Notes: generated by a model not told the origin, from the letters alone. Positions 52,254-63,811 are shown, counted from the first letter of the stretch. The stretch is 64,000 nucleotides of DNA from Pictodentalium vernedei (GCA_031216915.1 CM062289.1:387044674-387108673); one strand, 5' to 3'. Numbers and translations are program-made.

Positions 52254-53395
52254 TGATAAAGGAGAGCAGATCGACAAAGGCATTTGATACAGTACGGCAA
52301 CAGAAACTTCTCCATAAATTAAACTGTTATGGCATAAGAGGCAACATCTATAAATGGCTAAACAACTTCTTGACCAAGAGAACAATGAAAGTAGTACTCG
52401 ATGGAGTATCATCATCATCATCAGAAGCGACTGCAGACTCACGGGTATGGTATTGAGACTGATACTATTTACCACGTCAATGATCTTCCAGACTCTGTCA
52501 GCTCAACATTCCCTGGGACAATACTTCAATTTCTTCTGAGGAAGCCCTGAGTGGAATTGCGGATGACTGCCTGTTGTATAGGGAAATCAACACATTTGAA
52601 GACCACACAGAATTACAAAAAGACCTATGCAACCTTGACTAGGGCATGAGATGTTATGCAACAAAATGCTACATCCTGCCAATTCTTCTATACCTTAAAA
52701 AACCACAAACTACAGAAGTACAATTAAATCCATATCTAGGTCTACAAATCTCCAACGACCTGAAATGGGGAAATCATATTGGAAATGTAGCAAAGAAAGC
52801 CAATTCCACTCTGAGCTTCCTCAGAAGAAATTGAAGTATTGTCCCAGGGAATGCAAGAAACTCTCATATATAGCTCTCGTACATTCTACGCTTGAATATG
52901 GAGCTATCATATAGGACCCCCATACCAAGAATGACATCAACAAACTAGAGAAAATCCAAAGACTTGCAGCCCCATTCATCATAAACAACTATAGATCTAA
53001 GGAAGAAGGCAGTGTAACAGCAATCCTGAAAGACCTGAAACTACCACCACTTGATGTCTGGTGGAAACACCAATGACTGACATTCTTATACAAGGTGGAT
53101 GAGGGGCTGGTACCAGCTCTTCCAATAAACGACTATCTGACTCCTAACAAACACGAAAGGCTTGTCAGAACTAAGCAATACCAAGGATACACAAGCCAAA
53201 ACACCATAGAAAACCTAGTAAGGAACAACACCAGGACATTCCAAATACCAAACAGTACCACTGAGCAGTATAAACATTCCTTTTTCATAAAAACAATCAT
53301 CGACTGAAATAAGCTCAGTGATGCAGAAGTGTACGTAGCCACAGTAGATCAATTCAATGCTGCAATTGAACGAGAAACACCATAGCACACTCCCC
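52254..53395 (+). pseudogene. LINE-3: decayed non-LTR reverse transcriptase
   Basis: It opens inside the palm domain with RSTKAFDTVRQQKLLHKLNC and YGIRGNIYKWLNNFLTKRTM. The catalytic IADDCLLYREIN lies at about 52556-52590. Further on: YLGLQISNDLKWGNHIGNVA, STLSFLRRN, then ALVHSTLEYGAII and NKLEKIQRLAAPFI. The tail is WWKHQ...TFLYKVDEGLVPAL and a last YVATVDQFNAAIERETP. At least four in-frame stops and several shifts break it. It is 5' truncated. Jockey/CR1-type by motif order. Confidence 0.85.
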
Positions 53396-53750
53396 ACTCC
53401 GTCGTATAAAAGCCAAAAAAGGATTCTATGACGTACCAAATACAGATTAGTGATGACATTTCTATTCCTCCGATTTTCACTCTCTGTATCTTTTGTTAGT
53501 TAATCAACAAAATACATTGTAAAATAAATGTCATTCTGTGTCATTTTTATGTCATTTCGGTATTTAAGAGGCCCCATCATAAACACCTTTTGCTTTCCTT
53601 TCATGTAACCTCAAACTAATTTGTTTTATTTATTTTTATTTCAGGCTAGAAAAATCTATAACAATATTCATTTCTTGAATAATACCAATCTTGAATGGTT
53701 TCCGGCTACATCTAAACAGGCACAACATTAAAACCTACTTTTTTTAAAAA
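53396..53750. other. LINE-3 flank, no gene
   Basis: Contains AATACATTGTAAAATAAATG and ATTTATTTTTATTTC stretches, possibly the LINE 3' end. Nothing else was recognised. Confidence 0.4.
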
Positions 53751-54545
53751 CATGAGGCTCAAGTGAGCCTGAAATGCTCGCCTGGCACAAACTGTCAAAA
53801 GAGATGAGTGTATCAGTAAGTGATGAACAGAAGCAAGAGCAATTTTTTGATTTGCTATTCAATGACGCAATCAACGGCAACTTTTTTGACCATTCATTTC
53901 TGTTGGTCCTAGGAAAGGTTCCTAGCAAGCTCTGTTCAGTGAAGTATTAAAAAACAATAACCGAACAAAATTTTTGTTTTGTTTACAACTACCGTGGTTC
54001 CCTCTAGCACCCCCCCCCCCCCTCCCCACCAAAAAAACAAGAAAAAACAAGTGACTCGATTTGAACAAACTTGAATTAACACCCCTAGAGATTTTACATA
54101 CCAAATATGAAAGGATTCTCACTGGTGGACCTGAAGAAGAAGAAGAATTTTCAAGAAATTTTCTCATATCTGACAAAGTTAAACTTTGGGCTTCAATAAA
54201 AAGCCCAAATATTAACCCAGGGACCTGATTTGAACAACCTTCAATCTAACCCACCCAGAGGTGTTGTACTCCAAATATCAAAATAATCTGACTGCTGGAT
54301 CTGGAGGCGATTTTTAAAGAATATTCCTCATATTGAACAAAGTTACAATTTGGGCTCCCATAGGGAGCCCAAATATGAACCCAGGGACTTGGCTTGAACA
54401 AACCTGAATCTCCCTTCCCTAAGGATGCTGTATACCAAATATCAAAAGATTCTGACTGTTGGATCTGGAGAAGAAGATTTTTAAAGAATATCCCTCATAT
54501 TGCACTAATTTGAACATTTGGGCTCCTGTAGAGTGCCCCAATATG
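53751..54545 (+). mobile_element. HINE-5, truncated Helentron-like element
   Basis: The 5' mini-palindrome AGGCTCAAGTGAGCCT (53755-53770) is followed by GCTCGCCTGGCAC, the same plan as HINE-3a (AGGCCC...GGGCCT then CTCACCTGACAC). Inside are the 170-bp satellite units (GATTCTCACTGGTGGACCTG, GGGAGCCCAAATATGAACCC). It stops abruptly at about 54545 where Tc1-2 begins. No 3' hairpin. Confidence 0.72.
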
Positions 54546-54552
54546 GATACCA

Positions 54553-54872
54553 AGTTTGCCCGGACAGTCTGCATCAAAACATTTACCCCGGATGCATTCT
54601 GAAGGTCACTGCGAAGCTGGGTTGCTGTGGCTAAGCGGTTTCTACAGGCCTGAATGAGGAAAAAACGGTCTTTAACTGCAGATGTTGCCCTGTCTCTGCC
54701 ACCACCATATCGTCTGACTGGTGTGCCATACTGCTGAAATCTTGCCCAGGCTCTGGTGTACACCAAGGGCTTCAGCAACCTGACGATGGGTTGCCCCTTG
54801 TTCCCCCATCCCTACAGCCCTCCACAATTCTGCTTCAGACAAATGTCTTCTTACATTTGCTTTCGCCATATT
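54553..54872 (-). pseudogene. Tc1-like transposase N-terminal fragment (Tc1-2)
   Basis: MAKANVRRHLSEAELWRAVG and MGEQGATHRQVAEALGVHQS form the first helix-turn-helix. After a small deletion and shift near 54755, RAWARFQQYGTPVRRYGGGR and DRATSAVKDRFFLIQACRNR begin the second DNA-binding part. It ends near VNVLMQTVRANL. The catalytic domain is gone, replaced by HINE-5. It has diverged from Tc1-1. Confidence 0.83.
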
Positions 54873-55289
54873 CAATCATTAAATCACAAGGGTTTGTGTT
54901 AAAATGAATACCCTACAAATCTCATGTACATGTTGACAGTATACGAAAACATCATGAAAATCAAGGGGTACATGCTTTCCATGACTGTCATGAAAAGTCG
55001 GCCTGTCAAGAGAGCTAATGTAAACACTGGGGACCATCTCAATACATTCCTCAATCATATCCACCAAAAATATTGCAAATGTGTCACAAGAAAATTTCAC
55101 AATGATGTGTCAAATATGTGGTGCTTAGCAAACTTTGAGTACTCAGTAGTATATATTATTTCTTTATTTTTTTAAATAATGTTACATTTGCGAAAGGATG
55201 AGAGAGGTCAATTAAACATTTTCACTAAAATTTTACAGGTTTTTCAAGTATGGCTTATATGGGGGCATAAGAAATATATTTTTAATGAT
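54873..55289. other. No gene recognised
   Basis: AT-rich flank between Tc1-2 and MULE-3. Confidence 0.4.
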
Positions 55290-55579
55290 TTTTTTTTTTT
55301 AATAAGGGCTGTTCTGTCCAAAAATGTGGTCCGTACTGTCTTGAAACCTGGGCTGTTCTGGCCAAAATGAATGGTTATGGGACATTTCGATGCAAAACCA
55401 GTTCGTCCCAGGACCTTTCGCCTCAAAATTACAACCGGGATGATTCGTCTCAAATATCGGGATGATTAGTCCCAACAATTTTTTTCAGGCGATTTTAGTG
55501 ACGATTCGTTCCAAATAAATTGTGTTTCGAATATCAGAACGATTTGACCCAAAATATAATGTTCGATAAAGAACATGTG

Positions 55580-56462
55580 TAAGTTATTTTGTGCACTACA
55601 AACATCGTATAACAGGCATTGGGGGTGTTTACGACTTAATAAGACAGTGCATAGCTCTACCCTTTTTTACCCACCAGCATTTGGAACCATCATTTGATCA
55701 CTTGTATTCAAAGGCCAACACCCAGCAGTTAACTCATCGTAGACAACATCAAAGACTTCTGGTTCAGCAGTACAGTCTTCTCTTTTACATCAAGGAGTGC
55801 GTTTGAACTTGCCATCCATACAAATAATGACGTGGATAGTGTTCAACCGATGATCGGAATCGGCCACCACAATCGGCCGATTGTAGGCAATCGGATGACA
55901 ATGGCAACGGCTCCTGAAACATCAGTTCAACCGATTGTTGCCAAGCATTTCATTAATCGCATTTTATAATCTGGTTCAACTGCTAATGTAAAATGATGCC
56001 AATGATACCATTCAATAAAGTTGAGAAAGAACCACAGTGTGTATGCTTAATCTCTCCAGACGCCTCTTTTATGGGATACACAAGTTAAACAACAAGTGAA
56101 GCTCACAATTGAACATACTTGCGGCAATCGCCAGTTCCTACCAGGAAAGTGAAGACTGTACTTCATTGACTCAGGTCGAAGTAAAATTACCAGTCGCGCA
56201 CACTTGGGCGGTAAACGTGGCTCTGTGAAAGCCACGTTTACTGCCCAAGTGTGCGCGACTGGTAATTTTACTACGACTCCAGTCAACAAAGAAAAATGTT
56301 TAGTTTAATGTAGTTCTTTCGAGCCATCGACTTGTCTAGTAGTGCATGGTATTACAATCGGGATCGGCATCAGAATCGGCCGATAGTGAGCTCAAACAAC
56401 CGGAAATCGGTCTGCGGCCATTTTTGGTAATCGGTTGAACACTAGACGTGGAGAGTAATTAT
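55580..56462 (+). pseudogene. MULE-3 transposase exon, broken by hAT-C
   Basis: GGVYDLIRQCIALPFFTHQH and LEPSFDHLYSKANTQQLTH match the LALPFLP part of MULE-1. After a frame change comes VDNIKDFWFSSTVFSFTSRS, then FELAIHTNNDV, equivalent to the HTVRTNNDVE end of exon 1 in MULE-1 and MULE-2. hAT-C lies exactly here. After it GACGTGGAGA|GTAATTATC resumes the exon end and donor, close to GAAG|GTAATTATC of MULE-2. The following exon (WHRR) was not found. Confidence 0.75.
55837..56444. mobile_element. hAT-C, hAT-like element with exact 8-bp duplication
   Basis: TAGTGTTCAACCGATGATCG to TAATCGGTTGAACACTA, flanked by GACGTGGA at 55829-55836 and 56445-56452. The core is a near-perfect 47-bp hairpin around CGCACACTTGGGCGGTAAAC / GTTTACTGCCCAAGTGTGCG. 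Same family as hAT-A. The terminal regions are rich in AATCGGCCGATTGT-like words. Non-coding. Confidence 0.93.
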
Positions 56463-56480
56463 CTATTATTATTATGTTTG

Positions 56481-57003
56481 TATAGCAATAATAATTTCTT
56501 CACATATCAATAACAGCAAACCATGCAGTAGATGACTAAAATCAGTATTGAAGTTTTGTGTATACTGTTATTATGATCAAGGGTATTTTTTTGTTCGGGT
56601 TTGCATCACAGTTTGCGAAGCAAGATCTCCCATGTGCGATCCATTCACCGAAATTTGGTTTGTATTGTGCAATCAAAAAATTTATGTTCTCATCCAATAT
56701 TCCAATTCAAAAATGGTAAAACTACTGATGAACAGTGTAACAATACACCAATTTATTTGATCATTCGGAATGATAAATGTAACCACCATTTTACGAGTTT
56801 TTTTCAAATCAGTTAGCAAAACTCCACTAGTGTTTTCTATGATGTCGATGTGCACCAGTCATTCTTCATAATCATCTTCCACAACTTTTTTGTTCGGGTG
56901 GATCAATTTGAAAATTGCAAAGTGGAAGTCGAATTATGAACTGCAGGAGCATATTTCAATCACTGATATATTTATTTTTCATTGCCAACCCACTTGACCA
57001 GGG
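56481..57003. other. No gene; one phrase shared with 61158
   Basis: AAGGGTATTTTTTTGTTCGG followed by GTTTGC (about 56579) recurs at about 61158 next to MULE-2. It may be outer MULE-associated sequence. Confidence 0.4.
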
Positions 57004-57474
57004 TAGGGCTGGAACGGTTGGCTCATTTTCACAACCGACTAACCGAGAGCTATAACCAGTTAATATCTGGTTATCCGTAGCCATTATTTCACCGAATCTG
57101 GGATTAAAACTACAGGAATTGGAAAGCAGTATTCTCAGAAACTATTCTGTAGTGTGTATACAAACGAATGTTGTTGAGTACTTGACAACGTTCATTTGTA
57201 TACATACTACGGAATAGTTTCTGCGGTTACTCAGTACTCACGGAAATTGCCTATCATTAACAAAGTCTTGAACGACAAAGTCGATTATTTCTCAATATAT
57301 ACAGCACTGCTTCGAGGTGTAATCTATCTCAAAGGGCAAGCGGCAGATTTACTATGTTTTAACCGTGGAATGACGATCACTATCGATATTTCGGATAACC
57401 GGTTGACGTTTTTTTTTCAAATCGGTTAGATAACCAGTTTCAAACAGGTTATCCGGTTAACCATTTCAGTACTA
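57004..57474. mobile_element. hAT-D, hAT-like foldback with exact 8-bp duplication
   Basis: TAGGGCTGGAACGGTTGGCT to GGTTAACCATTTCAGTACTA, flanked by GACCAGGG (56996-57003 and 57475-57482). The core folds on GAAACTATTCTGTAGTGTGT / ACATACTACGGAATAGTTTC. The ends carry GATAACCGGTT-like words. Confidence 0.92.
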
Positions 57475-57589
57475 GACCAGGGTACTCTAGCATTTTGTGT
57501 ATTTGGTAAGGTTAGTTGTCGCGATCATCAGATGACTACTTACCTATTTTCGTCCGTAATTACCAGTGCCTGTCACTAAAATCGTCTTT

Positions 57590-57877
57590 CAGGGTTCCTG
57601 CACCTGACCGGACATGAAATTCCAGGCTTTTCCAGGCCATATACTTCCCAAATTCAAGGAGTTTCAAGGCTAGTAGAAAGTTAAATTCAAGGTTTTTCCA
57701 GGCTTATCGTAGCTGAACCACTCGAACCGTCTGGGACGTATTTCATTCATCTCAACTCGGCACGCAATGCTTCATTTTTCAAGGCTTTTCCAGGCCCAGG
57801 GAGCCAAATCAAGGCTTTTCAAGGCCTTGAATTTCATTTTTGAAATTCTAGGCTTTTCAAGGCCCGCGGGAACCCTG
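57590..57877. mobile_element. 288-bp element with CAGGGTTCC ends
   Basis: CAGGGTTCCTGC to GCGGGAACCCTG, with TCTTT on both sides (57585-57589, 57878-57882). The inside repeats CAAGGCTTTTCCAGGCC many times. DNA transposon by its ends; the superfamily is not settled. Confidence 0.75.
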
Positions 57878-57882
57878 TCTTT

Positions 57883-58261
57883 ATTCGAAAACTGAAAGTA
57901 CATGTGGAAGGGTGTGCTTAGACTAAGAGGGGCCACTTGTTAACTCACATTTGGAAAGTTAGGGATGGGGTTATGCTAGAGTATGAGCTCAGACACAAGT
58001 AACCAGGCAGTGCAATATGTTATAGAAATTGGGAAATTGGGGCTGGGGGGGGGGGGGGGGAGGTTGAAATTGCTATTCAATTTTCCAAAACAGCGATAAA
58101 AACTGCTAAACAAATTTTTAAAAACAAAAAATACCCTGTATCATGTAACCATAATTATATTACTATTACCAATTAATAAGGTGGCATATTCACAAGTAGG
58201 TTGAATATTGTGAGTAACATTAATTCAATCATTTGTATCTAATACCCTCAATTCTTTCATT
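57883..58261. other. No gene; G-run
   Basis: A G-run at about 58046-58062 and AT-rich flanks. Confidence 0.4.
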
Positions 58262-58358
58262 CTAAATGCCTGATATTTCGGGCCGACAATCAAGTGTAAA
58301 TCACAGGAAATGACTGTGATTTACACTTTAATGACGGGTCAAAATATCAGGCATTCAG
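58262..58358. repeat. Foldback, arms of about 40 bp
   Basis: CTAAATGCCTGATATTTCGG mirrors AAAATATCAGGCATTCAG, and AAGTGTAAATCACAG mirrors CTGTGATTTACACTT with loop GAAATGA. TCATTC/GAAC flanks give no clear duplication. Confidence 0.85.
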
Positions 58359-58472
58359 TATGAACAGATAATTTGGTGTTTTTAATTGTCAAGATAGATT
58401 GGATCTGTATTATTTTTTCACACTTAGTCATATTTTCCACATGACTGCCCCTCCCAAATTGTTGATTGTCAT

Positions 58473-59298
58473 AATAGACCATTTTTACATTCCGCCATCT
58501 TACATCCAGGACTTCATTTGCCTCCACAAACTGGGTTTATTTATCAACATTGATCACACGTGTACTGGACTGCTGATTGGCATTGAACGCTTAGTTTTTT
58601 ATCCCCGTTTTATCAATTAAAATTTGACAGTTTACCTAATCTGTGTTTGTTTTCATCCCCAAAGAGAATAAAGGTTGGGTGTTAGAAATTTGTGTATTTT
58701 GCAATGTTATATTCCTAACTTGTTATTTTCATGTGCGCATTTCTAAATAGCGCCATCATACATCCGGGACTCGATATGCCTGTTGAAACAAGCCATTCAG
58801 ATTAGTTAATAAAAATGGCACCCACGTCTGCTGTACAGTACTGAACGCTGAACTGATAGTTTGTTTCCACATTATAAATATTTTTTGTCATTGCTGTTGT
58901 TCTTTTGAATCAAAATTTGATTGTGTACCTGCCTGCCGTTCTTCGAATGAAACATTTTTAGCTTTAAAGGAGCCGACAGTACTTTGAAGTTGAGAGTTGT
59001 GACGAACGTTGGAACGAACATGAAGGATTGAATTACAACCTGAAAATGATAACAGATAAGTATGGAATATAACATCACAAAATACACAAATGTCTTTCTA
59101 ATTTCTTTGGGGATGAGAACAAATGCAGAACAAGTAAACTGTTGGATTTTAATTGATAAAACGGTGGCGAAAAATGAAGCTTTCAATGCCGATCAGCAGT
59201 TCCGTACACATGTGATCAATATCGATAAATAAAGCCAGTTTGTGGGGGGGCAAATGAAGTCCCAGATGTTAGATGGCGGAATGTAAAAATGGTCTATT
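58473..59298. repeat. 826-bp inverted repeat, arms of about 260 bp
   Basis: AATAGACCATTTTTACATTC and CGCCATCTTACATCCAGGAC at the left are mirrored by GTCCCAGATGTTAGATGGCG and GAATGTAAAAATGGTCTATT at the right. Inner parts (TTTCATCCCCAAAGAGAATA / TTCTTTGGGGATGAGAACAA; GAAATTTGTGTATTTTGCAA / ACAAAATACACAAATGTC) pair on inward. About 300 bp in the middle does not pair, and it includes a second, partial CGCCATCATACATCCGGGAC. A long double-stranded RNA would form if transcribed. Confidence 0.85.
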
Positions 59299-59378
59299 GA
59301 TTTTAAAAATAATTATACATGTATGTTTGATCAGTTCTTCCCCCTGTCCACCTTCAATTACGTTTGGGGATTAACTAG

Positions 59379-60096
59379 TTCAGCGATCCGAACGTTGTGG
59401 CTACCCCTCTACGTTCAGATTCTTCCCATTCAATCCTATAGAAAAAGTTCCCAGCAAGTTTTTATGGGAACTCAAAACTCAAAATTAGGAATATATATCA
59501 AGCTTTCGCCCTTATTATCGGCTGCAATCGATAGTACGCGTATTTCCTTACATTTGGGCAGAGTTTATTGATCCAAACTATGTTTTATCCTTTAATAACC
59601 ATCATTTGAAGACTCGCGAGGTGTCAACGGAAATTTCTAAATCGGCCATGTTTTTGTATAAATATAAAACAGTGAAAACAATAACCCGGTAATGGCGCCA
59701 AAACGAATAGACCTTTTCATAAATGAGGAATCGGAAATTCGATCGCATTTGCGCAGAGGGGGTTGATAATCTGCTCAGTGCGAATGCCACCGAGTTTGAT
59801 GACCTCCTCTGCACAAATGAGATCGAGATTCCGATTCCGCATCGATGAAAAGGTCTATTCCTTTTGGCACCATTACCGGGTTATTAAAGGATAAAACATA
59901 GTTTGGATGATCAATAAACTCTGCCCAAATGTAAGGAAATATGCGTACTATCGATTGCAGCCGTTAATTAGGGCGAAAACTTGATATATATTCCGAATTT
60001 CGAGTTCCCATAAAAACTTGATGGGAACTTTTTCTACAGGATTGAATGGGAAGAATCTGAACGTAGAGGGGAGGCCACTATGTTCGGATCGCTGAA
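59379..60096. repeat. 718-bp inverted repeat with a nested hairpin
   Basis: TTCAGCGATCCGAACGTTGT and GGCTACCCCTCTACGTTCAG are mirrored by CTGAACGTAGAGGGGAGGCC and GTTCGGATCGCTGAA. The outer arms reach about 225 bp. A second palindrome at 59681-59883 (ATAACCCGGTAATGGCGCCA ... CACCATTACCGGGTTAT) forms the centre. About 76 bp (59603-59680) exists only on the left, so one arm has an insertion or the other a deletion. Confidence 0.9.
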
Positions 60097-60100
60097 ATAG

Positions 60101-61060
60101 GGATGAACCATCCCGGTTTGATAATGTATTTTGGACGGAAACGGGTCAACTTGGCCTCGGGTCAAGTCGGCCCGGGTCAAGTCGGCCCACGACACTTTCA
60201 AATGACGCGTAACGGGGTTTGAAAAAAAAAATCTGACATTGGTGAGAGAGATAAAACGGCATTTTATTGCAAGATAATAATCACATACAATTTTAAAAGA
60301 CACAAAACAATGATGATTTACATAAGTCAATAATACAAAAGGATTACAGAAAATAAATAAGTTTACATACACCGACAATTTATTATAAATCTTAGAACAT
60401 TTTCTAAAAAAACAGGTGGTTGTGATTACATTATCCCGATATTGATTCCATATCTCTTCCAGTTTCTTGGATATCTTTGTGTACTTTGTTCGGCCATCTG
60501 CCTCCAAATCTTCCGATCTTATATGAAGCTTGACTGTCTTTGACTCTTTTTGTAAGATTGGGATTAATTTATAGAAGCTGAGTCCTGTACCATTAGCATT
60601 GATTCGTCGATGCCAACCTAAAAAAGGAAAACGGATGACGTTAATTGAAGTGGCTTCATTTTCATTATACGTGTAAATCAGATTATTTAAAGATGAAAGA
60701 GATAATTACCTTCGACATCGTTGTTAGTCCTGACAGTGTGGTAATAAATGTTCCAATCAGACACAGGAAAGACGGGATTATCCATCCACATTTTTCTCAT
60801 TCCTGGGTCATTTCAGTAACTGGCAGCCGTGAAGTCGGACATATAGGTGAGTACAACTTCCACGAGTGAAAAATTTAAAAAAACCTTGGTGGGTCAACTC
60901 GGCCCACAAGGCCGGGTCAACTCGGCCCATTCGGTGGGCCGACTTGACCCGGGGAAATTGTGGGGGCCGACTTGACCCGGAACCTTTTGGACGAACCGTC
61001 CCGGGGCGAACTAGTTTTTGGACGGAACGTCCCGGAGCCAAATCAATCTGGGATGTTTCG
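60101..61060 (-). mobile_element. MULE-2, short element with motif-array ends
   Basis: The left end carries GGGATGAACCATCCCGG and GGACGGAAACGGGTCAAC, then GGGTCAAGTCGGCCC at 60159-60173 and 60174-60188. The right end carries GGGTCAACTCGGCCC (60891-60905, 60914-60928) and inverted GGGCCGACTTGACCC (60936-60950), then GGACGAACCGTCC and GGACGGAACGTCC. The transposase remnant between is on the minus strand. About 960 bp, so an internally deleted derivative. Confidence 0.75.
60380..60812 (-). pseudogene. MULE-2 transposase remnant, two exons
   Basis: Exon 1 (60812-60710) reads DNPVFPVSDWNIYYHTVRTN and NDVE. The intron (60709-60618, 92 bp, GTAATT...TTTTTTAG) has gt-ag ends in phase 1. Exon 2 (60617 down to about 60380) reads GWHRRINANGTGLSFYKLIP, ILQKESKTVKLHIRSEDLEA and DGRTKYTKISKKLEEIWNQY. 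It aligns over its length with exon 2 of MULE-1 (WHRRVNTIGRDVSFYKLVPI) at about half identity, and the intron falls between the same two codon positions. No N-terminal half. Confidence 0.85.
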
Positions 61061-62036
61061 TCCTGTTATCTTTGGCCTAATGGAAGTGGACTGGACGGAA
61101 GGTGTTTTCACATGAAAACGAAAGAATTTGTAAGGCCTAAGCCAAGGGTATGATTTGATAAAGGGTATTTTTGTTCGGGTTTGCTTGAAAGGATTTCCTT
61201 TATGTTCCTTTCGACATCTATCATATCTTCAAATCGAAATAGGCCTAATTGTTTTTTACATTTATCAACTGGAATCTTTTATCTTCAAATTCTTCAAGTG
61301 CAGAATTTAGCCGGCTCCAAATCGTCGACAGTCTCCGCTGTTTTGTAAGAGTTCATAACTCAAATTATCGCCCTTGATCTCACCACTTCCATTATACGGG
61401 CAACCTGCGTCAAATTATTGCGCAGACTAACTATTTATGTCGACTATCTGTTCCACAAGAGGAGTCATAGACGAAATTTTATTTCATGTAAGTTAGGGAG
61501 GGGCATTCAACTGCCAAACCTCCAAATAATCCGTATACCTCTAACTTGTGGATATCATTTTCTGGAAAACATAGTGAACAATTTTAAGAATGTATTTATA
61601 TTTTGTGTACAAATTTAACCTTCGATGTCATCCGACATGTTGATTATAAGTTCAACTTCTCTGCAATTTTTTTTATGTCCCAACTGCAGAAATTTTGACA
61701 GTTTTATTATAGATACTGGAATTATAGAGCCACAGACTGCTGGAATAGCAGCAATTCAAATTAAAATGTTCTCATCGTGCTTTAGATTACAAATAATTCA
61801 ATTATGTAAAAACTGAAGATTGTCTAAAAATAAAATGACAGTTGCAAAATCCATATAAACTTGAGTCTTGACTGCTATTGCAACTGGCACTGCTGGAAGT
61901 GTTTTAATAAAGAGATCATTCATCATTGGAAAGAAATTCAGTACTCTTTACACAAACTCATTTGTCTACTTATTTACTGAAACAACATGCTGTGAGGTGT
62001 ATGTAGGATGTACGATTTTGAAGGCAGTGCCATGAT
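61061..62036. other. No gene recognised
   Basis: AT-rich flank. Short plus-strand frames at 61418 and 61625 show no motif. Confidence 0.4.
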
Positions 62037-62392
62037 TAATTTTACATTTATTGGGATTTAATGACACTTGACAGCCAGGGTCAACTTGTGACAGACAGTT
62101 TTACGATTGGAGAAACCGGAGTATGTGGAGAGAACCACAGAGCAATGGCGAGCAACTCCCAGACACCCCAAAGTACAAACTCCACACAGGCAGGGTTAGC
62201 ATTGGTTGAAGACAAGTGTGCCATCAACATGCAGTATGCGTTAGTACACAGTGCCACCATACCCCCAAATGGGCAATCAGGATGAAGTGCCTTGCCCAAG
62301 GACACAATGCTATTGCATATGACAGGGATCCAACCACAAACCTTTCGGTTTGAAGTTCAGTGCCTAACCACTCTGCCACTGCACTCCCCATA
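62037..62392 (-). mobile_element. SINE copy S6 with tRNA-like head and 9-bp duplication
   Basis: The minus strand starts GGGGAGTGCAGTGGCAGAGT then GGTTAGGCACTGAAC (A-box region) and GTGGTTGGATCCCTGTC (B-box). The body GTGTCCTTGGGCAAGGCACT and CATACTGCATGTTGATGGCA follows. The tail CCCAATAAATGTAAA is short. TGCCATGAT flanks it (62028-62036 and 62393-62401). Confidence 0.88.
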
Positions 62393-62401
62393 TGCCATGA
62401 T

Positions 62402-62696
62402 GGGGTGCTCAGAGAGTGGATAGCTTATTGTGAACTCTGCAAAGGCAGCTTAAACACCAGAAAAAGAAAGTTAGCCTTTGTGAATTTGGGCCTTTTGAAT
62501 GCTTTAGAAGTCAGGCCAATTACTTTAAACAGCAGACGGCTTGGATGATAAAAAAAAATCTGTAAAAATACATTGATTGTATTAATGTATTACTATTAAT
62601 CATATATGTGAAAAAAACCTCAGATTTATTTAAATGGTGTTTCAGTCAAAGCTTCTTAGACACTAGGTTTAAGCTGGGAACCTTTTTTTCCATCAG
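62402..62696. other. No gene recognised
   Basis: The plus-strand frame ending at 62548 starts inside the SINE and is not supported. Confidence 0.4.
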
Positions 62697-62962
62697 TTTT
62701 GCGAATATACATGTATATGTTCCCTTCTGCACCACATCCAATCTTAGTGGGAACCCCAGGTGAAGAAGTGCTTGTTTACTGTGGTAAACAAGCTCTGTTT
62801 TACTGGTGAAGTAGCACCCGGTTACCAATTCCCAAGCTGGAAGTCCTCTAAGATGGGCAACATGGGAATAAACAGTTGACTAGACTTGACTTTATAGCCA
62901 TGTTGCAGTGTTGATTAGCCTTTGTGCAGAAATATGTGACCTTAAATGCCAATAAGTAAATA
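62697..62962 (+). repeat. R8 dispersed repeat, best copy
   Basis: Blocks TGTTTACTGTGGTAAACAAG (a palindrome), TTTTACTGGTGAAGTAGCAC, ATGGGCAACATGGGAATAAA, then the tail TTTGTGCAGAAATATGTGAC and CTTAAATGCCAATAAGTAAA. Shares its 3' tail with the SINE family. No A/B boxes were recognised. Confidence 0.7.
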
Positions 62963-63811
62963 AAAAATATTTGTGCTACATCCCTACCCCCAAGAGTTCA
63001 CCCAACACAAAAAATACAACTACTGTGGCTGAAGAAAACAGTGAAGTAGCAGTGTGCAGTCTGTGAATGCAGCTTCAGGAGGAATGTTTCCCTAGCTACA
63101 GAAAACCGAAGCCGTTTAGAAATACTAGAAGCCAGTCTAAGAGAGCAGCATTGAGACTGAGCAAAGGGTACACTTGGACTGACTTGACAGTGTCCAAGAC
63201 TTTTCTCATAAGAAATGCAATCTACAGGTCTGAGCGGCTGTCATTCAACTCTACCAGTTCTCTCTCTCCACACAATTTGTGTTTTCATTTATAATGCAAA
63301 CCATGCCTAAAATACTCTTTCTCCACGCAAGCGAAAATTTTCTATTCTCAAAGTCCACAAAGGAAACCTGGCGTCACATGTTGTTGCAAGAAGTTGAGCG
63401 ACATATGTATGTTCTTTAAAAATGACATATGTAATAAGACATGTCTTACTGCCAGTTGGCACAAAACTTCTGTCACTTCATGTCAAGAGTATGATTTCAG
63501 ACTTACCTAACAGTAATGTGATATCTATCAGTTTCCCAAGGGTTTATATCCTGTATTAAAGGCGAGATAAAATAAAATTATATCTTTTTTAAAAACGGTA
63601 ACTCATTCCGATATGATTATTTCCAGCAGTAGTCATATTTCGGGGGATGAATTCTGAAGATGAGATTTGATTCTGCAGAAAGCTTCAGTTTAGGAAATTC
63701 CAAATCAGAAACAGTCATTCCCACCACCTTTGGAACTTACCAGCTCACTAGCAGTAACTGTTAGCAAGTAATTGAGATGCCCTATTTTTTTTCAGGAGTT
63801 GTGCCCCTTAC
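62963..63811. other. No gene recognised
   Basis: Mixed sequence. If the candidate exon at 63812-63967 is real, this would be its downstream intron on the minus strand. Confidence 0.35.

Larger units (their letters stand above)
55290..56480 (+). mobile_element. MULE-3, decayed MULE with hAT-C inside
   Basis: The left end has reiterated words: GGGCTGTTCTGTCCAAAA, GGGCTGTTCTGGCCAAAA, then GGGACATTTCGATGC, GGATGATTCGTCTCAA and GGATGATTAGTCCCAA. This matches the GGGAYG...CGTCC words at the right end of MULE-2. A transposase remnant follows (55580-55828). The right end of the element was not found. Confidence 0.65.

Noticed and set aside
59379..60096. Possible assembly artefact (hairpin read-through)
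   Set aside because: Not called, because the arms differ by several substitutions and one 76-bp indel, which a simple chimeric read would not produce.
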